This document shows, in pieces, positions 17,218 to 27,035 of a stretch of 64,000 bases of DNA. The first letter of the stretch is position 1, and every line of letters begins with the position of its first letter. Source of the stretch: CAVSQX01 sp963730225 (GTDB taxonomy: Bacteria; Planctomycetota; Phycisphaerae; Tepidisphaerales; Tepidisphaeraceae); the NCBI GenBank assembly GCA_963730225.1, contig CAVSQX010000001.1, forward strand, positions 1,488,001 to 1,552,000, written 5' to 3'. The position numbers and the translations under genes were made by a program. The notes beneath the pieces were generated by a model. That model was not told where the DNA came from. It saw only the letters and a program-made list of their open reading frames with translations, and searched no databases.

Positions 17218-19304
17218 GTGAGAATTTCATTTGTTCTATGCGTTCTGGTGGTTGTCGTGGGCTTCGGCGGGCTTCAGAAGGATCCCACCGCAAAGACGCA
17301 GGCCGCGACGCGCCCGTGGATGGATCGTTCACTTGCCCCCGAAAAACGGGCGGCGCTGCTTGTGGGGCAAATGACACTGGACGAGAAGATTCTCGAAATC
17401 CACATGTTGGACGAGAGAGACCACCCGCGCGAAGTGGCGGGCATAGATCGGCTGGGAATACCCACGTTTCGGATCACTAATGGCCCCGTCGGCGCAGGGC
17501 CAGGCGACGCGCAGCCCACGCAACCTGCGACCGCGCTGCCTGCGGCGCTGGCGTTGGGGGCTTCATGGGATCCTGATCTAGCCAAAACATTCGGCACCGT
17601 GGCGGCGCAGGAAGTTGTGGACCTTGGCGAACATCTGTTGGAGGGGCCGGGCGTGAATATCACGCGGGTGCCAGAAAACGGGCGAAACTTCGAATATTTC
17701 GGCGAAGATCCATATCTGTCGGGCCGAATGGGTGTGGCGGAAATCCAGGCGATTCAGCATGAGCATGTCATCGCCGAGGTCAAGCATTTTGCCTGCAATA
17801 ATCAGGAGACAGACCGCAAAACTGTCAACGAAATCGTGGACGAGCGGCACGCTGCGCGAAATTTATCTGCCGGCGTTCGAGGCGTCGGTGAAGGAAGGCG
17901 GCGCGGCCGCCGTGATGGCGGCATATCCGAGCGTCAACAATGAGTTCTGCTCGCAGAACACGCATCTGCTTCAGGATATTCTCCGCGGCGAATGGGGCTT
18001 TGCGGGTTTCGTTCAGTCAGACTACACCGGTACGCGCAGTGCGGTTCTTGGAGCCCACGCGGGGCTCGATCTCTCGATGAAAGCCGACCATTATGCCGCC
18101 GAAATGAAAGCGGCCGTCACCAGCGGCCAAGTCAGCGCATCAACGCTCGACACGATGCTGATTCGGCGATTCACCCAGATGTTCCGCTTCGGAATGTTTG
18201 ATGCAGCGCGGACCGCCAGGCCGATTCCGGCAAAGGAAGACGGCGCCGTCGCCCGTTCGATTGCCGAGCAATGCGCTGTGTTGCTGAAGAACCAGGGCGA
18301 TCTGCTGCCGCTTCGCGCAAGCGGGATTCACCGAATCGCCCTGATCGGCCCCTATGCCGGAGCAGCTCATACCGGCGGCGGCGGCAGCTCGGCCGTGAGG
18401 CCGCTGTACACTGTCGCGCCGGTCGACGGAATCGAGCGCCGCGTCGGGGCCGATGTGGCCGTCGAGTACAACAGCGGCGCTGATTCCTCCGCGGCGGTCG
18501 CCGTCGCGAAGTCCGTCGATGTCGCCCTGATCATCGTGGGGAACAAGGACAGCGAAGGGCGCGACCGTCCAAATCTTCTTTTGCCGCAGAATCAGAACGA
18601 GCTGATTTCAGCCGTTGCAGCGGCAAACCCGCACACCATCGTGATCTTGAAAACGGGCGGAGCCGTCTTGATGCCGTGGCTGGACAGCGTACCGGCCGTG
18701 CTCGAAGCATGGTACCCCGGCGAGGAGGATGGCAATGTCGTCGCGGATCTGGTCTTCGGCGACGTGAATCCATCCGGCAAGCTGCCGCTGACTTTCCCCC
18801 AAACCGAAGACCAAGTGCCCGCGCACACTCCGGAGCAATATCCCGGCGTCAACGGAACCGCCATCTATTCGGAGAAGTTGGAGGTCGGATATCGCTGGTA
18901 CGACGCGCAAAACGTCGAGCCGCTGTTTCCGTTCGGCTTTGGTCTTTCTTACACCACGTTTGGCATGGCGAATCTAAGCCTGTCGCCTCCCGAAGCGAAG
19001 CGAGCGGGCAGCGTGGATGTCGACGTCACCAATTCAGGTCCGCGCGGGGGCTGAAGTGGTGCAGGTCTATGTGCACGCGCCGCCCCAATCCGGGGAACCG
19101 AGCGCGCGACTGAAGGGTTTCGCAAAGGTGATGCTCGAGCCCGGCGAAACGCAGCGTGTCACGGTAGCCCTGGATCCCCGCGCCTTTTCCGTTTGGGACA
19201 CCGGCAGCGCCGGATGGACAGTCGTCGCCGGCCGTTATGAAATCCGCGTGGGCGATTCATCGCGCCATCTGCCGTTGCACGCCAGCATCGACATCACGAA
19301 GTAA
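17218..19304 (+). pseudogene. glycoside hydrolase family 3 (beta-glucosidase/xylosidase type), two frameshifts
   Basis: GTG 17218 has GGGAGGA 9 bases upstream (a TTG at 17212 is too close). Signal peptide RISFVLCVLVVVVGF. The GH3 N-domain runs from MTLDEKILEIHM through NITRVPENGRNFEYFGEDPYLSG and VKHFACNNQE. Frame is lost near 17848, where removing one C gives DERTLREIYLPAFEASVKEGG. The nucleophile Asp is in FVQSDYTGTRS. The C-domain follows (RSIAEQCAVLLKNQGDLLPL, FPFGFGLSYTTF). A second shift near 19045 (an extra C) leads into the FnIII-like domain (AGAEVVQVYVHAP, RVTVALDPRAFSVWD). Repaired, about 695 residues. Likely secreted; it could remove terminal sugars in the arabinan/xylan pathway, but the substrate cannot be read from sequence. 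Confidence 0.85.
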
Positions 19305-19422
19305 CAAATGGCCGAGGTGGATGGAAATCGGGCGCATTGCCATCTGTGATGATTTCAGACATTTCAAAAACTTTGATAATTGCTTCGGGGTAGGATCGCG
19401 GCCTTGCAGGCAAATGAGGCCC

Positions 19423-20952
19423 ATGGACGTCCTGCTGATCAATCCGCCTTATCAGACAATCACGTCGAACTTCGGCGTCGGGCACCAGGTTCCGCTGGGG
19501 CTGCTCATGGTTGGCGAAGCGCTTCAGGGGCCGAAGCATCGGGTCCGGTTGCTGGATTCGGAGCGCCTGCGCTTGAGCTGCGAGACCGTTGCGCAGGAAG
19601 TCGAGCGGCAACGGCCGGAACTGGTCATGTCGGGGCATGCTGGTTCCACGCCGGCCCATCCGGTGACCATGAAGATGTTTCGTTCGATCAAACGACGTTG
19701 CCCGAACGTGATGACGGCGTACGGGGGTGTGTATCCGAGTTATCACCCTCGGCAGATTCTCGCCGCCGAGCCGGCGGTTGATTTTGTAATTCGCGGCGAG
19801 GGAGAAGCGACTGCCGTCGAATTGGTCGACATGCTGACATCGAGCAGGTCGGGCGCGCCGCTGCGCAACGTTGCGGGAGTTGCATTTCGGGATGAAGGAC
19901 AGATCGTGCTAACACCGCCGCGCGCCGCCATCGGCAATCTGGATGCGTACCGCATCGGTTGGGATTTGATCGACGACTGGGACCGATACCAATGCTTCGG
20001 GCTCGGCCGGGCGGCGATCGTTCAGTTTTCCCGCGGTTGTCCGCACCGCTGCACGTACTGCGGACAACATGAATTCTGGATCAGTTGGCGGCACCGCGAT
20101 CCCATGAAGGTCGCCGACGAGATCGAATTCCTTCGCCGTCGACATGACGTGCGTTTCATCACCCTCGCCGATGAGAATCCGACAACTCGCAGCGAGGTGT
20201 GGACGCGGTTTCTGGAGGAGCTGGCGCGGCGCGATCTCGGTGTGCAGTTTTTCGCGACCATTCGTGCCATGGACATTGTGCGCGATGCCGCGCTGCTTCC
20301 TCTTTATCGGCGGGCCGGGATTCTTTATGTTCTGATGGGAATCGAGTCCACTAGCGAAGCGGTGCTTCGAGCCGTCCGCAAAGGCTCGACAACCCGGCAC
20401 GATTTCCAGGCGTGTCAGTTGCTCAAACGCCACGGCATCTTTTCCGTCATCGGGCATATCGTCGGGCTTCAGGATGAAACACGGGACACATTTCGTGCCG
20501 CGCGACGGCAGTTGTGTCTTTATGACGGGGATTGGCTCAACGCGATGTATGTCACACCCCACGATTGGACGCCGTTGGGCCGGCGCGCCCTGGAAGGGAC
20601 CGTGATCGAGCCGGACATGAGCAAATGGGATTACCGCCATCAGGTGATCGAGCAGCGTCACATGTCTGTGATGCGGATATTCTTGAATATCAAGTGGACC
20701 GAGTTTTGGTTTCACGCGCGGCCGATCCGCTTGTGGCGGATGATCTTTGAGCCGGATCGATTTCGGCGCAGGCAATTGCTCTGGGTAACGGTGCACATTG
20801 GGAGAGTCTGGCTGATCGAGATTGTGGAGTTTATCACCTTGCAGATTGCCCGGGCGATGCGCCCACGAAGCCACCGGCAACAAGATGGCGCTACGCTATC
20901 TGGACGGCAAGAAACAAGTGACCTGCCGGCGAAGACCAGCCCCACCGGCTGA
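19423..20952 (+). CDS. B12-binding/radical-SAM protein of the BchE type
   Basis: About 509 residues from ATG 19423 (ATG 19414 also possible). N-terminal cobalamin-binding-like domain: DVLLINPPYQ, PLGLLMVGEAL, YGGVYPSYHP, DFVIRGEGEAT. The radical-SAM centre is CPHRCTYC (ligands for a 4Fe-4S cluster). The C-terminal part GIESTSEAVLRAVRKGSTT, YVTPHDWTPLGRRALEG and KWDYRHQV resembles the Mg-protoporphyrin IX monomethyl ester oxidative cyclase BchE, including its conserved KWDY-HQV segment. No other bacteriochlorophyll gene is visible, so a different tetrapyrrole or small-molecule substrate is likely. The final 40 residues are Arg/Gln-rich and non-conserved. It converges on the halogenase-like gene. 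Confidence 0.78.
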   Translation: MDVLLINPPYQTITSNFGVGHQVPLGLLMVGEALQGPKHRVRLLDSERLRLSCETVAQEVERQRPELVMSGHAGSTPAHPVTMKMFRSIKRRCPNVMTAYGGVYPSYHPRQILAAEPAVDFVIRGEGEATAVELVDMLTSSRSGAPLRNVAGVAFRDEGQIVLTPPRAAIGNLDAYRIGWDLIDDWDRYQCFGLGRAAIVQFSRGCPHRCTYCGQHEFWISWRHRDPMKVADEIEFLRRRHDVRFITLADENPTTRSEVWTRFLEELARRDLGVQFFATIRAMDIVRDAALLPLYRRAGILYVLMGIESTSEAVLRAVRKGSTTRHDFQACQLLKRHGIFSVIGHIVGLQDETRDTFRAARRQLCLYDGDWLNAMYVTPHDWTPLGRRALEGTVIEPDMSKWDYRHQVIEQRHMSVMRIFLNIKWTEFWFHARPIRLWRMIFEPDRFRRRQLLWVTVHIGRVWLIEIVEFITLQIARAMRPRSHRQQDGATLSGRQETSDLPAKTSPTG

Positions 20953-20974
20953 TTCTTTCGGATTCCGATTGAGA

Positions 20975-20990
20975 GGCGCATTGATGCGCC
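20975..20990. terminator. hairpin between convergent genes
   Basis: GGCGCA-TTGA-TGCGCC forms a 6-bp stem with a 4-base loop in the 82-bp gap between the BchE-like gene and the convergent flavoprotein gene. No T-run on either side, so termination would be weak or Rho-dependent. Confidence 0.4.
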
Positions 20991-21034
20991 GCCAACACCG
21001 ACGCAGTGTCGAAACGGCCTGACATTTCGGCAAT

Positions 21035-22527
21035 TCACGTTTCCGCTGCCCAGCGCCAATTCGGATCGCGGATGCACGCCAGCGACTGCTTCACATCGAG
21101 CCCGAGTTGCGCCTGCGCTTTGAACTGTGCCCGGCGGTAATTCCATATTTGCAATTCCTTATCCGTGGGCGCGTATCGGGCGCGGTAGGGAACCCGGTTG
21201 CCGATCAGCATTACCAGAAAGCCTTCGATGCCAAACTGGCTGCCGGTATTGCCAAGTTTGTAGCGACCGAAGCCGGTCGGGCCGTTCTCGTCGTAGAACT
21301 CCAGCAGCGGCGCAAGGCGGGACGTGTCGGTCTCGGCGCGGCAGTGTTTCCAGAATGGCGTGTCCAGACGCGTGTTCGAGCAGTAGTGCAAGGTAAGAAA
21401 ATCGCGGATTTCGTCCCAAGTGGCGGCCCACACCTCATTGAAGAGCTTCTGGATGGTGGGCGTCGGAGATGCGCCGGTGTGGAGAAGAAAATCGGCGAAG
21501 GTTTGGCACTGCCAGCAGATGACCATGAGTGAAGTTGCTTCCAACGGCTCGACAAAACCGCTGGAATTGCCGACACCCATCACGTTGCCCACCCAGCCGT
21601 GGGCGTATCGGCCGGAGCGAAATTTGACGACGCGCTCTGCCGCTTTGGCTTTGGGGTTGCTTTGCATGAATTCCGCGCGGGCCTGTTCGTCGGAGATGAA
21701 GTCGGAGCAGTAAACGTACCCCCGGTTGATGAGCTGTTCGTGCTCGACGCGCCAGCACCAGCCGGCATCCATGGTTTGGGCGGTGGTGTAGGGAAGGATG
21801 GGTTCATCGGTGCGCTCCCAACTTCCGACGACCGCGCGATCGCAAAACAGTGACGGCGCGAAGCTGATGTAAGGCTCTTCCATCGCGCCGCCGAGCAGCT
21901 CGCTGCGAAAGCCGCTGGCATCGATGAAGAAATCCGCCGAAAGCCGTCGTCCGTCGTCCAGAACGATCGCTGCGATTCCCGCCGGGCCGCGCTCGGCGGC
22001 TTTCATCTTGCCGTCGATGATCTTGATTCCCATCTCGGTGGCGAAGACTTCCAGCGTCTGAACGAGTTTACGGTTCTCCAGATGAAATGCGTGCCACGAT
22101 GGAATATGCGGGGCAGGCACGTTGGCCTGACGCGCGAATGCTTTGCCGCAGGACATCAATGAGCTGTGAAGATTGGCGTAGGTGAAATCCTGCTCGCAAT
22201 AAAAACCGACGGGCCGATTCATGCCGGACCATTGGGCATCCAATTGCGGCTCGAAGGAATATTCGAAGGACTGCGCGGGCCCCACAGGAAATGAACGCCC
22301 ATTTTAAAAGTCGGTTCGGCCATGGCGTAAAATCGGCGGGGGCTGATTCCCAAATTGCCGAACAGGTGCGCGGGAACCATCGGCGTGGTGCTTTCGCCGA
22401 CGCCGATAACGCCGATCTCGGGGCTGCGAACCACTGAAACTGCAAGCTGCGGCAGCCTGCGCTTGAGCGTGATGGCGGCGAGAAGTCCGGCACTGCCTGC
22501 GCCCAGCACAATCACATCGTGAATCAT
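21035..22527 (-). pseudogene. tryptophan-halogenase-family flavoprotein, one frameshift
   Basis: ATG 22527 starts the Rossmann FAD motif (IHDVIVLGAGSAGLLAAITLKRR); then GVGESTTPMV and the conserved Lys in EPTFKMGVHFLWGP. The frame breaks at about 22280-22285, and restoring one base in GGGGCCCGCG continues with AQSFEYSFEPQLD. The second half has VLDDGRRLSADFFIDASGFRS and a FVEPLEATSL segment, both typical of flavin-dependent halogenases. The diagnostic WxWxIP motif is instead GWCWRVEH, so true halogenase activity is uncertain. Repaired length about 497 residues, near the family norm of 500-540. It would need a flavin reductase partner, not seen here. Confidence 0.82.
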
Positions 22528-22596
22528 CGAAGCACCAACGCTCGGAGTGTACGCGGCCCGCCTGGTTTTCCAAGATGAGCGAGCGGACAAATAAAT

Positions 22597-22627
22597 CGGC
22601 GGCTCGATGTAAGAAACCGAGCCGCCG
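22597..22627 (-). terminator. rho-independent terminator of the giant PEP-CTERM gene
   Basis: A 10-bp perfect stem (CGGCGGCTCG / CGAGCCGCCG) with an 11-base loop, followed on the minus strand by ATTTATTTG. It lies about 45 bases past the stop of the gene ending at 22673. Confidence 0.75.
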
Positions 22628-22672
22628 AAGCGGAGGACCTGATTCGTGCGGGGAGTATCACTCCCGAGTTCA

Positions 22673-25600
22673 CTACGACCGGCGGCGACGCCAGCCCAGC
22701 GTGGCGGCGGCGGCGATGCCCAGCAGTCCCAGACTCGCCGGTTCCGGCACGGCCGACGAACCTCCAGCAACCTGCGATGTATCGCTGGCGATCATCTCCG
22801 CCGCGCCGGCGGAAATGTCAGCCAAGCTGGCGCCCTGCGTGTTAAAGGCATTGTCGATCAGCGTGTAATCATCGCCGTTCACGACTCCGTCGTAATTGAA
22901 ATCGCCGTTGTGCCAGCCGGTGAGGCTGTTGTTGAAGCCGTTGTCGATCAGCGTGTAGTCGCTGCCGTTAACCACACCGTCCAGATTGGCATCGCCGAAG
23001 TAGGTGTATTTCACCAGAACGTCCGTGCTGGTAGCCGTCTGGCCATCAAAGTTGCCGATGAGCACACCCGTGCCGTTGCTATTTAATTCATAACCGAGTG
23101 CGGTGTTGGTGGTTCCCGCAGCGGTCGAGGACGTAATGCCTTCGGAACCGCCCCAGTTGCCGCCGTTGTATCCTTGGTGGATTTGGTTTTCTATACTCGT
23201 CGCGCTGCCGTTGTGGATGATCATATCGTTGTTGGCCAGATCGAGTTTTCCGGTCCAAGCGCTGGTGGCGCCGGCGAGATTCAGGCTGCTGACTTCCAGC
23301 AGGATTCGCGGTCCAGCGCCGTGATTGGCGGCATCGACCGTCGAGCCGGCGCCGATGGTGAGATTGGTGCCCAATGGCAACGCTCCCGCAGTGCCGATGA
23401 CAAGCGTGCCAGTGCCGGAAACGGACGTGGGACCGGCATATAGATTAGCGCCGGTCAACGTGAAGACGCCCGTGCCCGTTTTGCTTATCCCACCGTTGCC
23501 GCTGATGACGCCGGCGAAGGTGGTGTTGGTGTTGTCGTTGCCGGTAGTGAGGGTTGCGGTTCCCAGCGTGACGGTCGAGCCGGTTACGCCGGCGAGCGAA
23601 CCGATCATCTGGTTGTTTCCGTTGAGATCAAGCCCCGCGCCGGCGGCGGTGATGACGACGGCGGTATCGCTGGGCAAAATCTGCTGGCTACCGGCGGACG
23701 TGCCGGTGGTGATGTCATTGTCGGTGTACAATTCCTGAATCTGCTGCTGGGTCAAGCCGACGTTGAAGAAATCCATTTCATCGAGGATGCCGGCAAAGTT
23801 CGTATTGCCGTCGAATTGGGAGTAGATGTCGGCGTTGAATCCGATGCGAGTGACAGTGCTGTTGTCAGGCTGGTTCATTCCGGTCACGGTGGTCGTGGCC
23901 AAGACACCGTCGACGTACACACTTTTGCTGCTGCCGGTGCTGACAAAAGTCAGCATGTGCCACATATTGTCCACGACCGGCGTTCCGCCCTGAAGGAAAC
24001 CGCCGGTGTTTTGCACTCCGGTCGGCAGGGTGCCCGGGGTGCCGCTAGGTGGATTGGTGCCGAGGTAGTACGTCATGTTGCCGGTGTTGAAGGTGTCGCC
24101 GCCGTTGTTCTTCGAGACGAAGGCGGCGCCGGGTAGCGTGGTGTTCACCCAAACGCTCAGGGTGTACGGAACCGTTCCGGAGCTTGGCGTGATCTGGCTG
24201 GGGATGTCGACGGAAGTGCCCAGGCCGTCCAACTGCAAGCCGTTGCCGAATTTGCCTGCGACGAGACTGGCGCCGCTACCGGAGCCGGCGTAGTCGGCGG
24301 TGTTGACCACGCCGTTGAGCGCCGTGCCGCCGGTTCCGCTGTTCACGACAACATCACCGGCCGCCAGCGTGCCGGAAGTAATGGGATTGCCCGTGCCGTT
24401 TCCATTCGCATTGTCGTTCACGTTGTCAAACGAGTACGCGCCAATCGGAGCGGGGATTGGCGCGGAGGTGGCGGGCAATTGGACGATCCCCTGATTGATC
24501 GTCGTATGGCCGGTGTAGGTTGACGCACCGGACAAAATCAGGGTTCCAGCGCCATTCTTGTTCAACCCGCCGTCGGGAGTGGTTCCGAGCGCGGCATAGT
24601 GGAGCAACGGTTGGGGCACGGTAACGGTGAGCCCATTGGTGTCGATGATGGCGCCGCCGGCCTGCACGTTGGCGGCGGTAAGACCGCTGATGAACGCGGA
24701 GGTGTTGACCGACGCCCGCAGCGTTCCGCCGTTGAGGTTGAGGTTACCCGTGCCCGCAGTGCTGGTGCGGCCGACGTAGGGCGTGGTCAGCACACCGTTG
24801 TTGAGATTGTAATTGTCATTGCCCGTTCCACCACCGCCGATAATGACTCCGCCCCCACCCCCCGGAGTAACACCGGCGTCGGAGTACAAAGTGACGGTGC
24901 CGCCGTTTTGATTGATCGTATTGTTTCCCGTGCTTCCGGCGTCGCTCATGGTGATGACGGAACTGTTTTCCATGATGAGCTGGGCGGTGCCGCTGATGTT
25001 GGCCGTGCCGACGCCCGGGCCGAACACACCGACTTCGAAGGATGCGAATCCGCCTTCGATGGTGTTGGTCCCGGCGCTGAAGTTATAGGTGGCGTTTCCA
25101 AAGCTGCCGACGCTGAACCAGGCGCCGTTGGTAATCGTGCCGCCGGTCTGGTTCACAACGCCGGTGCCGCCAGCAAAATTGTTTTCGTTGCCGGAGATGT
25201 CGAAGTGATCATCACTGATAGCGCCGGTGCCGCTGAGGTTCACGGTGCCACTGTTGCCGTACGCCGGCGCAACCTGGAAACCAATGTAGGGGAAGCCGAC
25301 CACTCCCACCGTACCGGAGGGAACCGAAAGCGTGCCCTGGTTGACGACCACGTCGCCGCTGGCGGTATTCGCTCCGGTCAGAATCAAGGTGCCCGCGCCA
25401 TCCTTGGTCAGGGCGGTGAAGTTGCCTCCGTTATTCTGAATCGAGGCACTGATGGTCATGGGGAAGTTGGTGTTGTTCTGATCGACGACGATGTCCGCGG
25501 CCAGCGCATTGGGCGCCAGAAGAGTGCCACCCTGAATCGTCAGCGCTCCACCGGCCGTCGGTGTCATTAGAATGCCGCCGGTGTTGAGCGTGTTGCCGTT

Positions 25601-26740
25601 AAGATTCAAAGTGTGAGCGACCGTATCGTTCTGGCGGATGCTCGAAACGGTGGAGGGGGCGGTCAGCGTGGCGTCGGAAACCATGTCGATGTTGCCAGCG
25701 AAAGTCGGGGAACTGCTGGGCGTATAGAAGCCCGCCACCGACGAGCCAGCGACAACATTATTGCTGCCGTTCAGCGCTGCCCAGTCAGCGCCGTTATTGA
25801 CCGTGACAAACGCCGTTCCGTTGGCGTCGTTGATGATTCCGCCCGCGCCGGTCGGACTCGTGGCGGTGACAGTTCCGTTGGCCGGCAATGAGATATCAAT
25901 CGTCGCCCCTGGTTCTTTTACATTGCCGCCGGCTTCCGAGAGCGTTCCACGAGTGATCGCGCCCAGGTTTAGCGACAGGGAGGCCGCACCATTTTGATTG
26001 AACGTCACATACGATGCGCCGATGCCGGCATTCGTCCCGCCGGTGAAGGTTTGACTGTTCGTGCCGCCACCGTTCAAAGATGATCCCGTGAGATTGAGCG
26101 TTCCGCCCTGGAATTCGAGATGAGCGCCATTGGAACTGCCCGAGCTGGAATCGCCGATGATGTTGACCGCCGGCGACCAGGTGTTGCTGAAATTCAGCGA
26201 GAGCGTGCCGTTGTTGATGTAGATCACACCGGTGAGTGTGCTGTTGTTCGCGGTCAACACCAATGTACCTGGCCCCCCCTTCGCCAAGCCCCACGTGGTA
26301 GACGAGACGCTGGCATCGCTGAGCGTCGCATTGATCGTGGCCACCTGGGCGGCCCCCAGCACGTTGATCGTGGGATTATCGGTGGTGGTGAAATTCAGCA
26401 GGTTGACGTTGTCGTTCGCCGCCGTTGTGGAAGAGTTGATAGTCCATGTGGCCGGCGTCGCAGGATTGGCGTCGCCGAACGTGATGACCGATGCCGCCTG
26501 CGGCGCATCGAGAGTGACCGTGCTGTTGAGCGTGATGTCCAACTGGCTGAAATCAACCGTATCGGCGGCCGTCGGGGTGCCGGCGGGCGTGAAATTGCCC
26601 GGCACGTTCCAACTGCCCGACGCATTGCCGGCCACCAAAGCATTCCAAACGTAATTCGCCGCCTTGGTTGACCCGCTCATGAGCAGCGAAGCACCAACCG
26701 CCGCTGACAAAGCCACTACAGATTTCTTGTTCCCACGCAT
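22673..26740 (-). CDS. giant autotransporter-repeat, LamG, dockerin, PEP-CTERM surface protein
   Basis: 1355 residues from ATG 26740, with GGAGGA 6 bases upstream. Signal peptide (NKKSVVALSAAVGASLLMSGSTKA). Residues about 30-765 are beta-helix repeats of the autotransporter-associated type, each with motifs like GAGTLILTGANTASGDVVVN and GTLSVPSGTVG. Residues about 767-1005 are a LamG/concanavalin-like domain (KFGNGLQLDGLGTSVDIP, GILDEMDFFNVGLTQQQI). More repeats follow, then a shared module with two EF-hand-like loops (DANLDGVVNGSD and DFNYDGVVNGDD, about 1245-1290) and a PEP-CTERM tail (SAVPEPASLGLLG, then WRRRRS). Probably a carbohydrate-binding surface protein. No catalytic domain is recognised. 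Intact despite its length. Confidence 0.88.
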   Translation of the reverse strand: MRGNKKSVVALSAAVGASLLMSGSTKAANYVWNALVAGNASGSWNVPGNFTPAGTPTAADTVDFSQLDITLNSTVTLDAPQAASVITFGDANPATPATWTINSSTTAANDNVNLLNFTTTDNPTINVLGAAQVATINATLSDASVSSTTWGLAKGGPGTLVLTANNSTLTGVIYINNGTLSLNFSNTWSPAVNIIGDSSSGSSNGAHLEFQGGTLNLTGSSLNGGGTNSQTFTGGTNAGIGASYVTFNQNGAASLSLNLGAITRGTLSEAGGNVKEPGATIDISLPANGTVTATSPTGAGGIINDANGTAFVTVNNGADWAALNGSNNVVAGSSVAGFYTPSSSPTFAGNIDMVSDATLTAPSTVSSIRQNDTVAHTLNLNGNTLNTGGILMTPTAGGALTIQGGTLLAPNALAADIVVDQNNTNFPMTISASIQNNGGNFTALTKDGAGTLILTGANTASGDVVVNQGTLSVPSGTVGVVGFPYIGFQVAPAYGNSGTVNLSGTGAISDDHFDISGNENNFAGGTGVVNQTGGTITNGAWFSVGSFGNATYNFSAGTNTIEGGFASFEVGVFGPGVGTANISGTAQLIMENSSVITMSDAGSTGNNTINQNGGTVTLYSDAGVTPGGGGGVIIGGGGTGNDNYNLNNGVLTTPYVGRTSTAGTGNLNLNGGTLRASVNTSAFISGLTAANVQAGGAIIDTNGLTVTVPQPLLHYAALGTTPDGGLNKNGAGTLILSGASTYTGHTTINQGIVQLPATSAPIPAPIGAYSFDNVNDNANGNGTGNPITSGTLAAGDVVVNSGTGGTALNGVVNTADYAGSGSGASLVAGKFGNGLQLDGLGTSVDIPSQITPSSGTVPYTLSVWVNTTLPGAAFVSKNNGGDTFNTGNMTYYLGTNPPSGTPGTLPTGVQNTGGFLQGGTPVVDNMWHMLTFVSTGSSKSVYVDGVLATTTVTGMNQPDNSTVTRIGFNADIYSQFDGNTNFAGILDEMDFFNVGLTQQQIQELYTDNDITTGTSAGSQQILPSDTAVVITAAGAGLDLNGNNQMIGSLAGVTGSTVTLGTATLTTGNDNTNTTFAGVISGNGGISKTGTGVFTLTGANLYAGPTSVSGTGTLVIGTAGALPLGTNLTIGAGSTVDAANHGAGPRILLEVSSLNLAGATSAWTGKLDLANNDMIIHNGSATSIENQIHQGYNGGNWGGSEGITSSTAAGTTNTALGYELNSNGTGVLIGNFDGQTATSTDVLVKYTYFGDANLDGVVNGSDYTLIDNGFNNSLTGWHNGDFNYDGVVNGDDYTLIDNAFNTQGASLADISAGAAEMIASDTSQVAGGSSAVPEPASLGLLGIAAAATLGWRRRRS
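22840..23010 (-). repeat. shared dockerin-like module, copy 1
   Basis: Encodes KYTYFGDANLDGVVNGSD then DYTLIDNGFNN, HNGDFNYDGVVNGDD and a second TLIDNAFN. The same protein module, alike also at the DNA level, occurs at 38500-38695 and 39030-39220. Confidence 0.8.
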
Positions 26741-27035
26741 TCGTTTTCCTCCACTCTGCGAAACATGGATGTGATCCCCCGATGCGGCACAACAGCCGCC
26801 CCGCGGGCTGGCGTAACCTTACCTTCTTTAAATCCACCCTGCAAGAAAAAAAGTGATTTAATTTCTGTCTGAAAAAAAGTCTGTTTTTCCTCTTGCTGTA
26901 TGAAACATATTACCTTATCATCCGCAAGGCCGTTCGGTAGGCGTCGCGCCAGAGTTCGCAGTGAAGGAGGCGTACATCCAAACGGCGCCGGCTGAGTCAC
27001 TTCCGTCGCGTCGGTGAGACAGAAACGAGGCCTTT

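Noticed and set aside
19423..20952. Evidence for photosynthesis
   Set aside because: A BchE-like protein alone is not enough; no other pigment gene is in the window.
24599..25570. Long plus-strand open frame inside the giant PEP-CTERM gene
   Set aside because: It is the antisense of a repeat-rich coding region; no start signal or homology.
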